From Syntrophaceae bacterium (GTDB lineage: Bacteria; Desulfobacterota; Syntrophorhabdia; Syntrophorhabdales; WCHB1-27): a stretch of DNA of 20,896 nt. The position numbers and the translations under genes are program-made. How positions within the stretch are numbered: position 1 is the stretch's first letter; every line of letters begins with the position of its first letter. The DNA is taken from positions 8,740-29,635 of the forward strand of contig PLSJ01000368.1 of the NCBI GenBank assembly GCA_003165115.1. The letters are read 5' to 3'. This document shows, piece by piece, positions 1-7,312 of this stretch. Under the pieces are notes generated by a model. It was not told the DNA's origin and did no database searches. It saw only the letters and a program-made list of their open reading frames with translations.

Positions 1-810
1 AAAGAGCCTGATTCCAAAACCGATAAAAAGGACAGGAGGCTTGGGGACGAATGGCTTGACTGGAACGGGTCTGTCAGCCCCCAGGAGAACGAGATTGACG
101 AGAAGCTGAGTACTTTCCTCATCCTCGCGGCCGGGGCGGTCCTCATGCTCATCGTCTGCCTCCAGTTCGGCTGGTATCTGACAAAGCCCAGGATCGATCA
201 GCTCAGCCCCGTTCTTTCGAGGCTTATCGAATGGTCGGCCCTCGTGCTGGCGGTGATCGGCGTCATCCTGGTCGCGGTGGAGACCATGCTGCTCCTGAAG
301 TTCAGAAAATCCGTTTTCCCTTATATATGGGCGGAAAAACTCCTGTTGGCCGTTCTCTCGAAGAGCATGTGGCTTGGAGAAAAGCTCGGTATAAGCAAGG
401 ACAGGGTGGGCAACTCCTTCATCAAGGCGCATAACCTGATCGTGAAAAGCCACGCGCGGCGCTTGTCCGCCGACACGCTCCTGATCCTCCTGCCCAGGTG
501 CCTGGAGAAGGAGGCGAGGCGCCAGGTGGTCGAGCGCGCCAACGGAAGGGCCATCCAGGTCGTCACCGCCGCGGGAGGGGAAGAGGCCAGAAAGGCGATC
601 AGGGAGCATAAACCTTCCCTGATCCTTGCCGTGGCCTGCGAGAGGGACCTTATCAGCGGCATCAGGGACGTGGCCGAAAAGATCCCCGTCCTCGCCATCC
701 CGAACAAGAGACCGGAAGGACCCTGCAAGAATACCCGCCTCCACGTCGATGCGCTCGATGACGCGTTAAAATTCATCACCGGCATGGCGCACAAGACCGT
801 GAACCCTTAA
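1..810 (+). CDS. DUF116 family membrane-anchored protein (5' partial)
   Basis: The reading frame is open from the first base to a TAA stop at 808-810, so the true start lies upstream; an ATG at 145 falls inside the first membrane helix and is an unlikely start. The visible 269 residues begin with a charged segment. Two hydrophobic helices follow (about 112-186 and 232-300 in bases). The soluble C-terminal domain has DUF116 signatures: an LLPRCL motif near 487-504, an alternating strand/GG turn, a VACERDLISGI motif near 631-663, and a PCKNTRLHVD motif near 721-750. From memory, DUF116 proteins usually carry a cysteine-rich CxxCGxC stretch just after the LPRCL motif. Here that stretch is missing and the chain passes directly to EKEARRQVVE. 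The gene ends 15 bp before hpnH on the same strand, suggesting an operon. The function of DUF116 is not established. Confidence 0.75.
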   Translation, partial: KEPDSKTDKKDRRLGDEWLDWNGSVSPQENEIDEKLSTFLILAAGAVLMLIVCLQFGWYLTKPRIDQLSPVLSRLIEWSALVLAVIGVILVAVETMLLLKFRKSVFPYIWAEKLLLAVLSKSMWLGEKLGISKDRVGNSFIKAHNLIVKSHARRLSADTLLILLPRCLEKEARRQVVERANGRAIQVVTAAGGEEARKAIREHKPSLILAVACERDLISGIRDVAEKIPVLAIPNKRPEGPCKNTRLHVDALDDALKFITGMAHKTVNP

Positions 811-825
811 AATATATCATCCATC

Positions 826-1830
826 ATGCGATTCTCTCCAAGTCTTTCCGCCGCCCTCACGGGCTATTTTTTTAAGAACGTCCTGAAGGGACGCGAGAAG
901 TACCCCTTCGTGCTGATGCTCGAGCCGACGCACCGGTGCAACCTCTCGTGCGCCGGCTGCGACAGGATAAGGCTGTATGCGCAGGGGCGCTCGCGGGACC
1001 TCACTCTCGATGAATGCCTGGGGGCCGCCGTCGAGTCGGGCGCCCCGGTGGTCACCGTCACGGGCGGAGAGCCTCTCCTTTACGGGGACCTGTCGGGTTT
1101 GCTCTCGGGGTTGATCCGCCTGAAGAGGCATATCTACCTCTGCACGAACGGGCTCCTTGCCGGCTCTTTCGTCGACGCATATCGGCCCCATGCGCGGTTG
1201 ACGCTCAGCTTCCACCTGGACGGCATGGGAGAGACGCACGACCGCATCAGCGGAAGGCCGGGGTCTTTCGATACGGTTATCGAGGGCCTGAAAGCCGCGA
1301 AAAAGAAAGGGTTCCGCGTCTGGACGAACACGTCCGTCTACAAACGGACCGAAACGGGGGAATTGATCGAGCTTTTCACTCTCCTGAAGGGCCTCGGCGT
1401 GGACGGCATCCTTGTCTCCCCCGCGTTCGGCTACGAAAGCGTCTCCGACGACATTTTCCTCGACAGGGAAGAGGTGGCGGAAAGATTCGGGCGGATGCGC
1501 GGCCTGTTCCGTGGGCTCCCCATGACGGGTACCCCTCTCTACCTCGATTTCCTGGAAGGGAAAGGGCAGATGGCCTGCATGCCCTGGGGCAGCCCGACGC
1601 GCAACCCCCTCGGCTGGAAATCGCCCTGCTACCTCATTACCGACACCTACTACCCGTCGTACCCCGAGCTTATGGAAAAGACGCGGTGGGAAGCATACGG
1701 GCCGGGCAGGGACGGCCGGTGCAAGGATTGCATGGTCCACAGCGGATTCGAGCCGGCGGCCATGCGGGAGGTCTTTGCCCATCCCGGAAAAATGCTCCGC
1801 TGCCTTCTCTGGAACGTGATGCCCTCCTGA
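826..1830 (+). CDS. hpnH: Radical SAM adenosylhopane synthase HpnH
   Basis: This 334-residue protein belongs to the HpnH family, which joins the 5'-deoxyadenosyl group of S-adenosylmethionine to hopene to make adenosylhopane, the first step of hopanoid side-chain formation. The radical SAM iron-sulfur motif is C38-N-L-S-C42-A-G-C45. The SAM-binding GGEP motif is at 80-83. Further HpnH-like segments are YLCTNGLL, the HLDG after strand 4, GVDGILVSPAFGYE, CMPWGSPTRNPLGWKSPCYL and the C-terminal CxDCMVHSGFE-type motif. Length matches the family. No clear Shine-Dalgarno sequence precedes the ATG, so translation may be coupled to the DUF116 gene 15 bp upstream. The stop codon overlaps the start of the next gene by one base (TGATG). 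The identification rests on many conserved segments recalled from the family rather than on a search. Confidence 0.93.
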   Translation: MRFSPSLSAALTGYFFKNVLKGREKYPFVLMLEPTHRCNLSCAGCDRIRLYAQGRSRDLTLDECLGAAVESGAPVVTVTGGEPLLYGDLSGLLSGLIRLKRHIYLCTNGLLAGSFVDAYRPHARLTLSFHLDGMGETHDRISGRPGSFDTVIEGLKAAKKKGFRVWTNTSVYKRTETGELIELFTLLKGLGVDGILVSPAFGYESVSDDIFLDREEVAERFGRMRGLFRGLPMTGTPLYLDFLEGKGQMACMPWGSPTRNPLGWKSPCYLITDTYYPSYPELMEKTRWEAYGPGRDGRCKDCMVHSGFEPAAMREVFAHPGKMLRCLLWNVMPS

Positions 1831-2684
1831 TGGAGACGCTCTTTTCACAAATACTGGGGACGATCATACTGAGGCCCTATTTCATCGGTTTTCTCCTCGC
1901 CTATTTCCTGGCCTGCTCGCTCCATCTCGGGTGTAAGCGGGCCGTCCTCTTCGCCTTCGCGGGTTACGTCATCGCGTGGGCTTCCGAATATTCTTCGATA
2001 CATACCGGCATCCCTTACGGCCGCTACTCTTATACGTGCCTGACGAAGGGCAGGGAGCTCTGGCTGGCAGGCGTCCCCTTCATGGACTCCATGAGCTTCG
2101 TCTTCCTCTCGTATGCGTCTTACTCGCTGGCCCTCTTTGCGCTCAGCCCCGCCGTCGTCGGCGGCTATCTCCTGGAAAACAGAAAGATCAGGCACTCCCT
2201 GGGTGTGCGCCTGCTCGGCGCATTCTTCTGCATGTGCCTGGACGTCATCATAGACCCTGCCGCCCTGAGAGGCGACAGGTGGTTCCTCGGCCAGATATAC
2301 GGTTATGCCGATAAGAACGGGTTCTATTTCGGCATCCCCGTTTCGAATTTTATCGGCTGGTTCGTCGTCGGATTTCTCCTCATCCTCGCCCTCCAGCTCA
2401 TCGACCGGCTCCTCGGCGCGAGAAGGGACCTTTCCGGTTCCACGTATACCTGGAGGTATCTCCCGGGGCCCGCCATCTATCTCGGCGTCGTCATCTTCAA
2501 CCTCTCCGTCACTTTCTACATCGGGGAATACGAGCTGCTCCGGGTCGGCATCTTCCTTGTCTTTCTGCCGCTGGTGCTGCTTGTCTCGTTCATGAGGATC
2601 AGCCTGCGCGGCATCGCGCCCGATAAGGCGATAGAGGCGCACCTGCAGGATTTTCCCTGGGCCGTGGTGCCCGGGAGGGACTGA
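1830..2684 (+). CDS. CruF-like carotenoid biosynthesis (DUF422) membrane protein
   Basis: A 284-residue integral membrane protein with about seven hydrophobic helices. It matches the DUF422/CruF family, whose characterised members hydrate the terminal double bond of acyclic carotenoids (C-1',2' hydratase, bisanhydrobacterioruberin hydratase). Family-like motifs are ASEYSSIHTGIPYGRYSYT at 51-69 (E53, G60, G64), DVIIDPAA at 138-145, and YFGIPVSNFIGW at 166-177. The ATG at 1830 shares its A with the hpnH stop, and there is no independent ribosome binding site, so translation probably depends on re-initiation after hpnH. An in-frame extension upstream runs antisense in sense to hpnH coding and is not used. 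No phytoene synthase or desaturase is visible, so a carotenoid substrate is not supported by context. A role on hopene or another polyisoprenoid is inference. Confidence 0.82.
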   Translation: METLFSQILGTIILRPYFIGFLLAYFLACSLHLGCKRAVLFAFAGYVIAWASEYSSIHTGIPYGRYSYTCLTKGRELWLAGVPFMDSMSFVFLSYASYSLALFALSPAVVGGYLLENRKIRHSLGVRLLGAFFCMCLDVIIDPAALRGDRWFLGQIYGYADKNGFYFGIPVSNFIGWFVVGFLLILALQLIDRLLGARRDLSGSTYTWRYLPGPAIYLGVVIFNLSVTFYIGEYELLRVGIFLVFLPLVLLVSFMRISLRGIAPDKAIEAHLQDFPWAVVPGRD

Positions 2685-2689
2685 CCTTC

Positions 2690-3439
2690 CTACGGGAAAC
2701 CCGGCTGGAGCACCCGGAGCAGGGCGCTCACCGCCTGGGCCAGGCTGCGTGAGGCGACCGATGAGTCCCGCCGCAGCGCCATCGCGTGCCTCAGGAGCCG
2801 CGGCCGGGTGAGGAAGAGCCTGAAGGCGCGGCCGGGCCGGTAGGTTCCCGTGCTGTCGCAGACGCGCCATGGGTCAAAAGGGAGGTCGACGTCGGATGCG
2901 TCGCTGACGGCCCTGACGGCGAAAAAGGTCAGGTTGTGGCGCAGGGAGAGGCGTGCCAGCTCGAACGTCTCCATCTCGCACACGGGGAGCGTCATGCCGG
3001 GGTCCACAAACCGGCGGAGCTCCCGTTTTTTCATCCACTCCTTGAGGGTAAGGAATGTGCCGGCCCTGAGGGGAAGGCTTAAGGAGAGCGTCTCCAGGAG
3101 CTTCCCGTTATCGGGAAGGACGAGCGTCTCACTCCTCTCCCCTTCGATGAGGCGGACCTTCGAGGCCCAGACCAGGTCGCCGACCGAGGCGTCATGGGAC
3201 AGGGCGCCGCAGTAGCCGAGGGAGACCGCCGCGTCGAACGTGCCGGCCTGGAGCATGTGTTGAAAGACGCGGCCGGCGTTTTCGACCCCCATGCCCGTCT
3301 CGCATATGGTGAGCGTGTGTGCGGGAAGACGGACCGAATGCGCCCTGAAGGGGAGGCCGTGGATCCGCGTCCCGCGGCCTATAAGACGCACTGCCTCCCT
3401 GAACTCCCTGGGGAACGCGGCGAAGAGAAGGATCCTCAT
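2690..3439 (-). CDS. hpnG: Hopanoid-associated nucleosidase/phosphorylase HpnG
   Basis: This 249-residue protein belongs to the nucleoside phosphorylase/MTAN superfamily. In hopanoid synthesis HpnG removes adenine from adenosylhopane to give ribosylhopane (or its phosphate). Recognisable elements are an ETGMG segment at 47-51, LGYCGAL at 74-80, CEMETFELA at 154-162 and AVRAVSDASD at 174-183. E157 and D180 correspond to the purine- and ribose-binding E174 and D197 of E. coli MTAN. The start is preceded by an AGGGAAG sequence. The stop is only 5 bp from the stop of the convergent CruF-like gene. It is divergent from hpnI, with 51 bp between the start codons. Hpn context raises confidence over a generic MTA/SAH nucleosidase, which remains the alternative. 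Confidence 0.87.
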   Translation of the reverse strand: MRILLFAAFPREFREAVRLIGRGTRIHGLPFRAHSVRLPAHTLTICETGMGVENAGRVFQHMLQAGTFDAAVSLGYCGALSHDASVGDLVWASKVRLIEGERSETLVLPDNGKLLETLSLSLPLRAGTFLTLKEWMKKRELRRFVDPGMTLPVCEMETFELARLSLRHNLTFFAVRAVSDASDVDLPFDPWRVCDSTGTYRPGRAFRLFLTRPRLLRHAMALRRDSSVASRSLAQAVSALLRVLQPGFP

Positions 3440-3447
3440 ACTTCCCT

Positions 3448-3477
3448 ATTGTAATCCGCCGCACGGCCCGTTGTCAC
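3448..3477 (-). promoter_or_regulatory. Candidate sigma-70 promoter for hpnG
   Basis: On the minus strand a GTGACA (-35, five of six matches) and a TACAAT (-10, five of six matches) are separated by 18 bp. Transcription would start about 2-3 bases before the hpnG ATG at 3439, giving an almost leaderless message. No other elements were tested. Confidence 0.4.
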
Positions 3478-3490
3478 CTTTTTAGCGCCT

Positions 3491-4639
3491 ATGACAATCG
3501 TCTCCCTTTGCCTTCTTACACTCATTATCGCGGGGAGTTGCTACGCCCTTTTCTCCCTCCTCTGCGTCTTGCGCTTCTTTCGGGACCCCGGCCCCGGCAC
3601 GCGCCATGTCACGGACGCCGAGCTTCCGGGAGTTTCCGTGCTGAAGCCCATGAAAGGCCTCGACCCCGGCTGCGCCGAAAACATGTTCGGTTTCTGCGCC
3701 CAGGATTACCCCTGTTTCGAGGTGCTTTTCGGCTTCCGGGACCGCGACGACCCGGCTATCCCACTGGCCGCGGCGGCCGCGTCCGCGGCCCCGATAGACG
3801 CCCGCGTGGTGATAAACAATGAGGGCTCGGGGACAAACCAGAAGGCCCTCAACCTCCAGGCGTTGACCGGCGCATCATCCTATGCGCTGCTCGCGCTCAG
3901 CGACAGCGACGTGGCGGTGGACAAGGATTATCTGAGACGCATCGTCACGGAGTTCCAGGGCGGCGACAAAACGGGGATAGTCACGTCGCTCTATAAGATA
4001 TCGCGTCCCGCATCGGTCGGGAGCGCCCTCGAATCGCTCACCATAGCCCTCGATTTTATCCCCTCGGTGCTCGTGGCGAGGCGCCTGGAAGGGGTCACCT
4101 TCGGACTCGGCGCGTCCATCCTCGTCTCGAAAAAGGCGCTCCGGGAGATAGGGGGCTTCGGCGCACTCAAGGACTATCTCGCGGACGATTACCAACTGGG
4201 ATTCAGGCTTTGGAAAAAGGGCTACAAGAACATCATCAGCAGGGGCGTGATCGAGAACCGGGTCGGGCCGATGAGCATCATAGGCCACCTGGCCCATCAG
4301 TTGAGATGGGCCAGGACGTACAGGGCATCGAGACCGGTGGGATATATGGGTTACGGGATAACCCATATATTTGCCCTCGCCCTCCTGCTTCTCTGCGTCA
4401 GGCCGACCGCGGGCTCGGCCGCCGTTGCCGCGTGCGTCCTCGCCCTCAGATACGGCCTCGCCCTCGTCCTTTACCGGAAGGTGATCGACACGAGGCAATG
4501 GCTCGGGTGGCTTTTCCTCATACCCCTCAAGGACGTCCTCGGATTTCTTGTCTGGTTGTGGAGCTTCGGCGGCTCACGCGTCCGCTGGAGAGGGGTGTCC
4601 TACCGGGTGGCCAGGGGCGGCACGATGGTGCGGGAATAG
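3491..4639 (+). CDS. hpnI: Hopanoid biosynthesis glycosyltransferase HpnI
   Basis: A 382-residue GT2/GT21-type (ceramide glucosyltransferase-like) membrane glycosyltransferase. HpnI transfers N-acetylglucosamine to bacteriohopanetetrol on the way to the cyclitol ether side chain. Visible features are an N-terminal membrane helix (about 2-25), VSVLKPMKGLDPG at 48-60, the GT21-like NQKALNL at 116-122, a DSD-type metal/nucleotide motif at 138-140, ADDYQLG at 231-237, QLRWARTYR at 270-278, and two or three C-terminal helices. No good ribosome binding site is seen before the ATG. It lies head to head with hpnG and ends inside an intrinsic terminator. HpnJ and HpnK, which act after HpnI, are not in the window. 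The family is certain; the exact hopanoid acceptor is inferred from neighbours. Confidence 0.88.
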   Translation: MTIVSLCLLTLIIAGSCYALFSLLCVLRFFRDPGPGTRHVTDAELPGVSVLKPMKGLDPGCAENMFGFCAQDYPCFEVLFGFRDRDDPAIPLAAAAASAAPIDARVVINNEGSGTNQKALNLQALTGASSYALLALSDSDVAVDKDYLRRIVTEFQGGDKTGIVTSLYKISRPASVGSALESLTIALDFIPSVLVARRLEGVTFGLGASILVSKKALREIGGFGALKDYLADDYQLGFRLWKKGYKNIISRGVIENRVGPMSIIGHLAHQLRWARTYRASRPVGYMGYGITHIFALALLLLCVRPTAGSAAVAACVLALRYGLALVLYRKVIDTRQWLGWLFLIPLKDVLGFLVWLWSFGGSRVRWRGVSYRVARGGTMVRE

Positions 4640-4664
4640 GCGCGGCCGGGTAAGCCTATTTTTC
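4635..4664 (+). terminator. Intrinsic terminator of hpnI overlapping two stop codons
   Basis: AATAGGC (4635-4641) is perfectly complementary to GCCTATT (4654-4660), with a 12-base GC-rich loop and a T-run at 4659-4663. The left arm contains the hpnI TAG stop, and the right arm contains the TAG stop of the convergent PilZ gene. On the minus strand no T-run follows, so it should stop only plus-strand transcripts. Confidence 0.7.
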
Positions 4665-5378
4665 CCAGCTAAACTTCTCGAGCGTCGAGATGTACCCGGC
4701 GACTATGGTCTTCTTCTCTTCGTCGAAGTCATTGAAGCGGATGCCCGTGCCGATAATCTGTGAGTCCCTTTGCATGTTCCTTACGTCCCCCGAAAGCTCG
4801 ATCCTGTTCTCCATTCCAGGCAGCCGCACATGGAGGATGATGGTGTCTTTCACCCTCACGTCGGGCAGCGTCAGGTCGGGTGACGCCTTGACCATATTAA
4901 AACTGCATCCCCCGCTGCTTATATCGGTAATGATGCCTTCCCGGACGATATCTCCGCTCTTCGCCCCGTCGATGGTCAGGTTCGCGGGAAGGTAGCACTC
5001 GACCCTCCTGTGGGACCTGAGGCTGCGGCGGGCTATGACCGTCGGATACGCTATGTACAGCAGCCTGACGGGATCGCTTATCGTCCCGAGCAGCTCGGAT
5101 TGAAAACCGAAAACGTCGCCGCCGCTCGTGTATCGGACGGTGACCTTGTTGCCCTTGAATAGCTTGCTCGCTATCGAGCCAAAAGCACCGGTGGACGGAT
5201 ATTTTATGATGAGGCAGTTGTCCGCCAGATAGCCCACTGAAACGCTGCTCATTTTGATGGAGACCCCGCTGATTTCAATTTGTATAGGCAACCCGGCGGG
5301 GAAAAAGAAGGGCCTCCCGGACTTGCGGAGGTCGTAGAGGGACATCCCGTCTTCGTGGCTGGCGTTTTCTTCCGTCAT
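4656..5378 (-). CDS. PilZ-domain c-di-GMP effector (YcgR-like architecture)
   Basis: A 240-residue soluble protein. Residues about 20-110 resemble the PilZN/YcgR N-terminal barrel. Residues about 115-235 form a PilZ domain, with the arginine-rich c-di-GMP loop ARRSLRSHRRVECYLPANL at 116-134 (R121-x3-R125) and the D-x-S-x-x-G motif TDISSGG at 151-157. PilZ proteins bind cyclic di-GMP and relay it to motility, pili or polysaccharide export. The start at 5378 is chosen because GAAGGAGC sits 8 bases upstream; a GTG start at 5435 lacks this. An imperfect palindrome ATGTA-ACG-TACAT lies at 5394-5406 just upstream. The gene is 105 bp downstream of pagL and may share its transcript. Its target is unknown; the Tad locus is a plausible but unproven partner. 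Confidence 0.85.
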   Translation of the reverse strand: MTEENASHEDGMSLYDLRKSGRPFFFPAGLPIQIEISGVSIKMSSVSVGYLADNCLIIKYPSTGAFGSIASKLFKGNKVTVRYTSGGDVFGFQSELLGTISDPVRLLYIAYPTVIARRSLRSHRRVECYLPANLTIDGAKSGDIVREGIITDISSGGCSFNMVKASPDLTLPDVRVKDTIILHVRLPGMENRIELSGDVRNMQRDSQIIGTGIRFNDFDEEKKTIVAGYISTLEKFSWEK

Positions 5379-5483
5379 CTCGCTCGCTCCTTCATGTAAC
5401 GTACATTGCAAAAGGAGCCTCCTTTGGGGACGCACCTCTCTCTCTATTGATCGGTTCTTCGCGTGAAAAGTTAAGGGATTTTC

Positions 5484-6020
5484 CTAAAAATAGACGCCCA
5501 CGCTCAGGACGTTCGCGTTGACCGACCTGTTGGGGGAGGCCGTATTGCCGTTCGAGTAGTGCCGGAGCCGGTTCTCTATGAAGTACCGTCCGTAGCGGTA
5601 GCCTATGCCCGCCTCCAGGGTGAAATTGAAATGGGTCCCCTGTTCGTGGAAACCGGTCGTGGTGTAGGCGAGGCCGCTCCCCGCGGTGACGAAGAAGCCG
5701 CTTTTCACCGTGTTCAGGAAGCAGTACTTGAGGCCCGTGTAAAAGCCCGCATCCACCCCCGGATTCGGCCTGTTCACAGAGGCGGCAAAGGGCTCTAAAA
5801 AGACCGCGAGCGGCGGGTGGTCTCTGCACGGTCTTTCCAAAAGGTAGGTGACCTGAAAGAAATCGTACTCCCTCCCTCCCTCGATCCTGCCCACGTGCTT
5901 GCCGGGGTTATAGGCCGCCAGCCCGTAGCCGACAGAAACGCCCTGGTCGAGTGCCGCCCCCACCGTCGGGATAGCCGCGCAGACCACACACAGCAATGCA
6001 ATCGGGAACAGGTGCTTCAT
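5484..6020 (-). CDS. pagL: PagL-like lipid A 3-O-deacylase (acyloxyacyl hydrolase family)
   Basis: This 178-residue protein has a signal peptide (about 1-22, cleavage near VGA-AL), alternating amphipathic strands and a C-terminal phenylalanine, as expected for a small outer-membrane beta-barrel. The segment RLRHYSNGNTASPN (151-164) contains the PagL catalytic H-x-S-N signature (H154, S156). PagL removes the 3-O acyl chain of lipid A in the outer membrane, altering lipopolysaccharide packing and immune recognition. Aligned by eye to Pseudomonas PagL (H126, S128, E140), the position of the catalytic glutamate is N168 here. A GAGGGG ribosome site lies upstream of the ATG. It has its own probable promoter at 6113-6141. 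The family call is solid; activity is less certain because of the Glu/Asn difference. Confidence 0.83.
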   Translation of the reverse strand: MKHLFPIALLCVVCAAIPTVGAALDQGVSVGYGLAAYNPGKHVGRIEGGREYDFFQVTYLLERPCRDHPPLAVFLEPFAASVNRPNPGVDAGFYTGLKYCFLNTVKSGFFVTAGSGLAYTTTGFHEQGTHFNFTLEAGIGYRYGRYFIENRLRHYSNGNTASPNRSVNANVLSVGVYF

Positions 6021-6112
6021 CGCATCCCCTCTTCCCCATTCCTGTCAAGCGCCGGGTAAGCCGCTTATCGAGGTGGATTTCTTATCGTGAACCGCTTGGC
6101 TGTTTCTCTAGA

Positions 6113-6141
6113 AAGTTAGTGGTCTGGCCCTTTATTGTCAA
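6113..6141 (-). promoter_or_regulatory. Candidate promoter for pagL
   Basis: On the minus strand a perfect TTGACA is followed after 17 bp by TAACTT (three of six matches to the -10 consensus). It lies downstream of the Tad locus 3' hairpin and about 90 bp before the pagL start, a logical place for a new transcription unit. The weak -10 suggests an activator or a low-level promoter. Confidence 0.45.
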
Positions 6142-6169
6142 CCTTCAGCCGAAGATTGGCGCCGGGCAT

Positions 6170-6197
6170 AAAATCGGCCCGGCTTTCGGAAAGCCGG
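6170..6197 (-). terminator. Probable 3' terminator of the Tad locus
   Basis: Perfect 8-bp stem CCGGCTTT/AAAGCCGG (6179-6197) with a 3-base loop. Read on the minus strand it is followed within a few bases by TTTT. It lies 84 bp past the tadD stop. The T-run is short, so termination may be partial. Confidence 0.5.
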
Positions 6198-6280
6198 CTG
6201 AACGCCCCGGTTAGCCCGGTGACGTCCTGATGCGGGTTTTATTGCGCCATATGCGTGTCATGCCTCGGGCGGCAGAACTG

Positions 6281-7231
6281 CTAATCCCCGGCCTTCGTCC
6301 CGGCGACCATGTCCATGTTCTCGTGCGCCTTCACGTAAAATGAGGGCTTCAGCTCGATGGCCTTTTCCAGGGCCTGGGTCGCCTCCCCGTACTTCCCTTC
6401 CGTCAGATAGAGATATCCCATGTTGTTGTAAGCCCCCGCCGCGTCCTTCCCCCTCTTGAACGCCTCGAATGCCTCCACATACTCCCCCGTTTTTTCGAGG
6501 GCGAGGCCCAGGTTGTTCGCCGCCCTGCGGCTCGCCGGATCGATGCGGAGCGCCTTCTTGTATGCCGCGATCGCCTGGCTGTAGTCGCCCTCCCGGTAGT
6601 ACGACACGCCGAGGTTGTTGTAGAGCTCGACTGACCCCGGGTTGAGGGCTATGCCCTTTTTGTAGTGGAGGCGGGCCGCTTGTGCCGTGCCGCTTTCCCT
6701 GTCGAGGATGAGGCCGAGGGAGGCGTGGGCCTGCCAGAGCCTTTCATCGAGGGACAGGGCCTTCTCGAACTCGCTCCTGGCAGGCTCCATCTCGCCCTTT
6801 CTGAAAGAGACCATGCCTTTGCCGAGGTGGGAGAGGCCGCTTGTGGGGTCTTCTTTGCCGATGGCGTCGAACTCCCGCGTCGCGTCGGTGGTAAGACCCT
6901 TTTCCAGGAAAAGCCGGCCCAGCTTGTATCTTGTCAGGAGGAGTCCCGGCTTCATGGCAAGGGCCTTCCGATATTCGAGGAATGCGTGCGTCTGGTCGCC
7001 CTGCCTCATGTAGCGGTCTCCGGTGCCGTCATGGTCCTCGGCGCTCATCTCCGGCATCTTCTTCTGCGCCATCTCCTTGTCTGCCGCGTCCGTCCTCTGC
7101 TTCTGCAGCTCGAGCATCTTGCGGTATTCCTCGCTCCTGGCGACGGCCGGGTCCCTGGTCGCGCAGCCGCTCAGGGTGAGCAGGACGGCAAGACCTATCA
7201 GCATCGCCGGAATCGATTGAACGCTCTTCAT
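6281..7231 (-). CDS. tadD: TadD-like TPR lipoprotein
   Basis: A 316-residue lipoprotein whose signal peptide ends in the lipobox LSGC (lipidated Cys23). About seven tetratricopeptide repeats fill residues 60-310, with typical patterns such as AYKKALRIDPASRRAANNLG and NNMGYLYLTEGKYGEA. TadD-type proteins are periplasmic, membrane-anchored helpers for Tad pilus secretin assembly. It is the last gene of the locus, 81 bp after tadC, a gap that contains a CCGGGC/GCCCGG hairpin at 7258-7276. A GGGGGT sequence precedes the ATG. TPR lipoproteins are generic, so the TadD assignment rests on its position at the end of the Tad operon. Confidence 0.82.
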   Translation of the reverse strand: MKSVQSIPAMLIGLAVLLTLSGCATRDPAVARSEEYRKMLELQKQRTDAADKEMAQKKMPEMSAEDHDGTGDRYMRQGDQTHAFLEYRKALAMKPGLLLTRYKLGRLFLEKGLTTDATREFDAIGKEDPTSGLSHLGKGMVSFRKGEMEPARSEFEKALSLDERLWQAHASLGLILDRESGTAQAARLHYKKGIALNPGSVELYNNLGVSYYREGDYSQAIAAYKKALRIDPASRRAANNLGLALEKTGEYVEAFEAFKRGKDAAGAYNNMGYLYLTEGKYGEATQALEKAIELKPSFYVKAHENMDMVAGTKAGD

Positions 7232-7257
7232 TACTTACCCCCATCGATCGTTTCGTT

Positions 7258-7276
7258 CCGGGCCGAACCTGCCCGG
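7258..7276 (-). other. Intercistronic hairpin between tadC and tadD
   Basis: Six-base perfect arms CCGGGC and GCCCGG enclose a 7-base loop in the 81-bp gap. There is no T-run on either side, so it is more likely an mRNA processing or stabilising element than a terminator. Confidence 0.3.
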
Positions 7277-7312
7277 CATCGTCCTTGCGCCCCCGGTCCT
7301 TACCGCTCGTCT

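Noticed and set aside
1014..1829. N-terminal extension of the CruF-like protein within hpnH
   Set aside because: The extension is an off-frame reading of hpnH; the membrane protein homology starts at the ATG at 1830.
6050..6100. Two CGATAAG copies upstream of pagL (minus strand) as an operator
   Set aside because: Only seven bases and two copies; too short to support without comparison to relatives.
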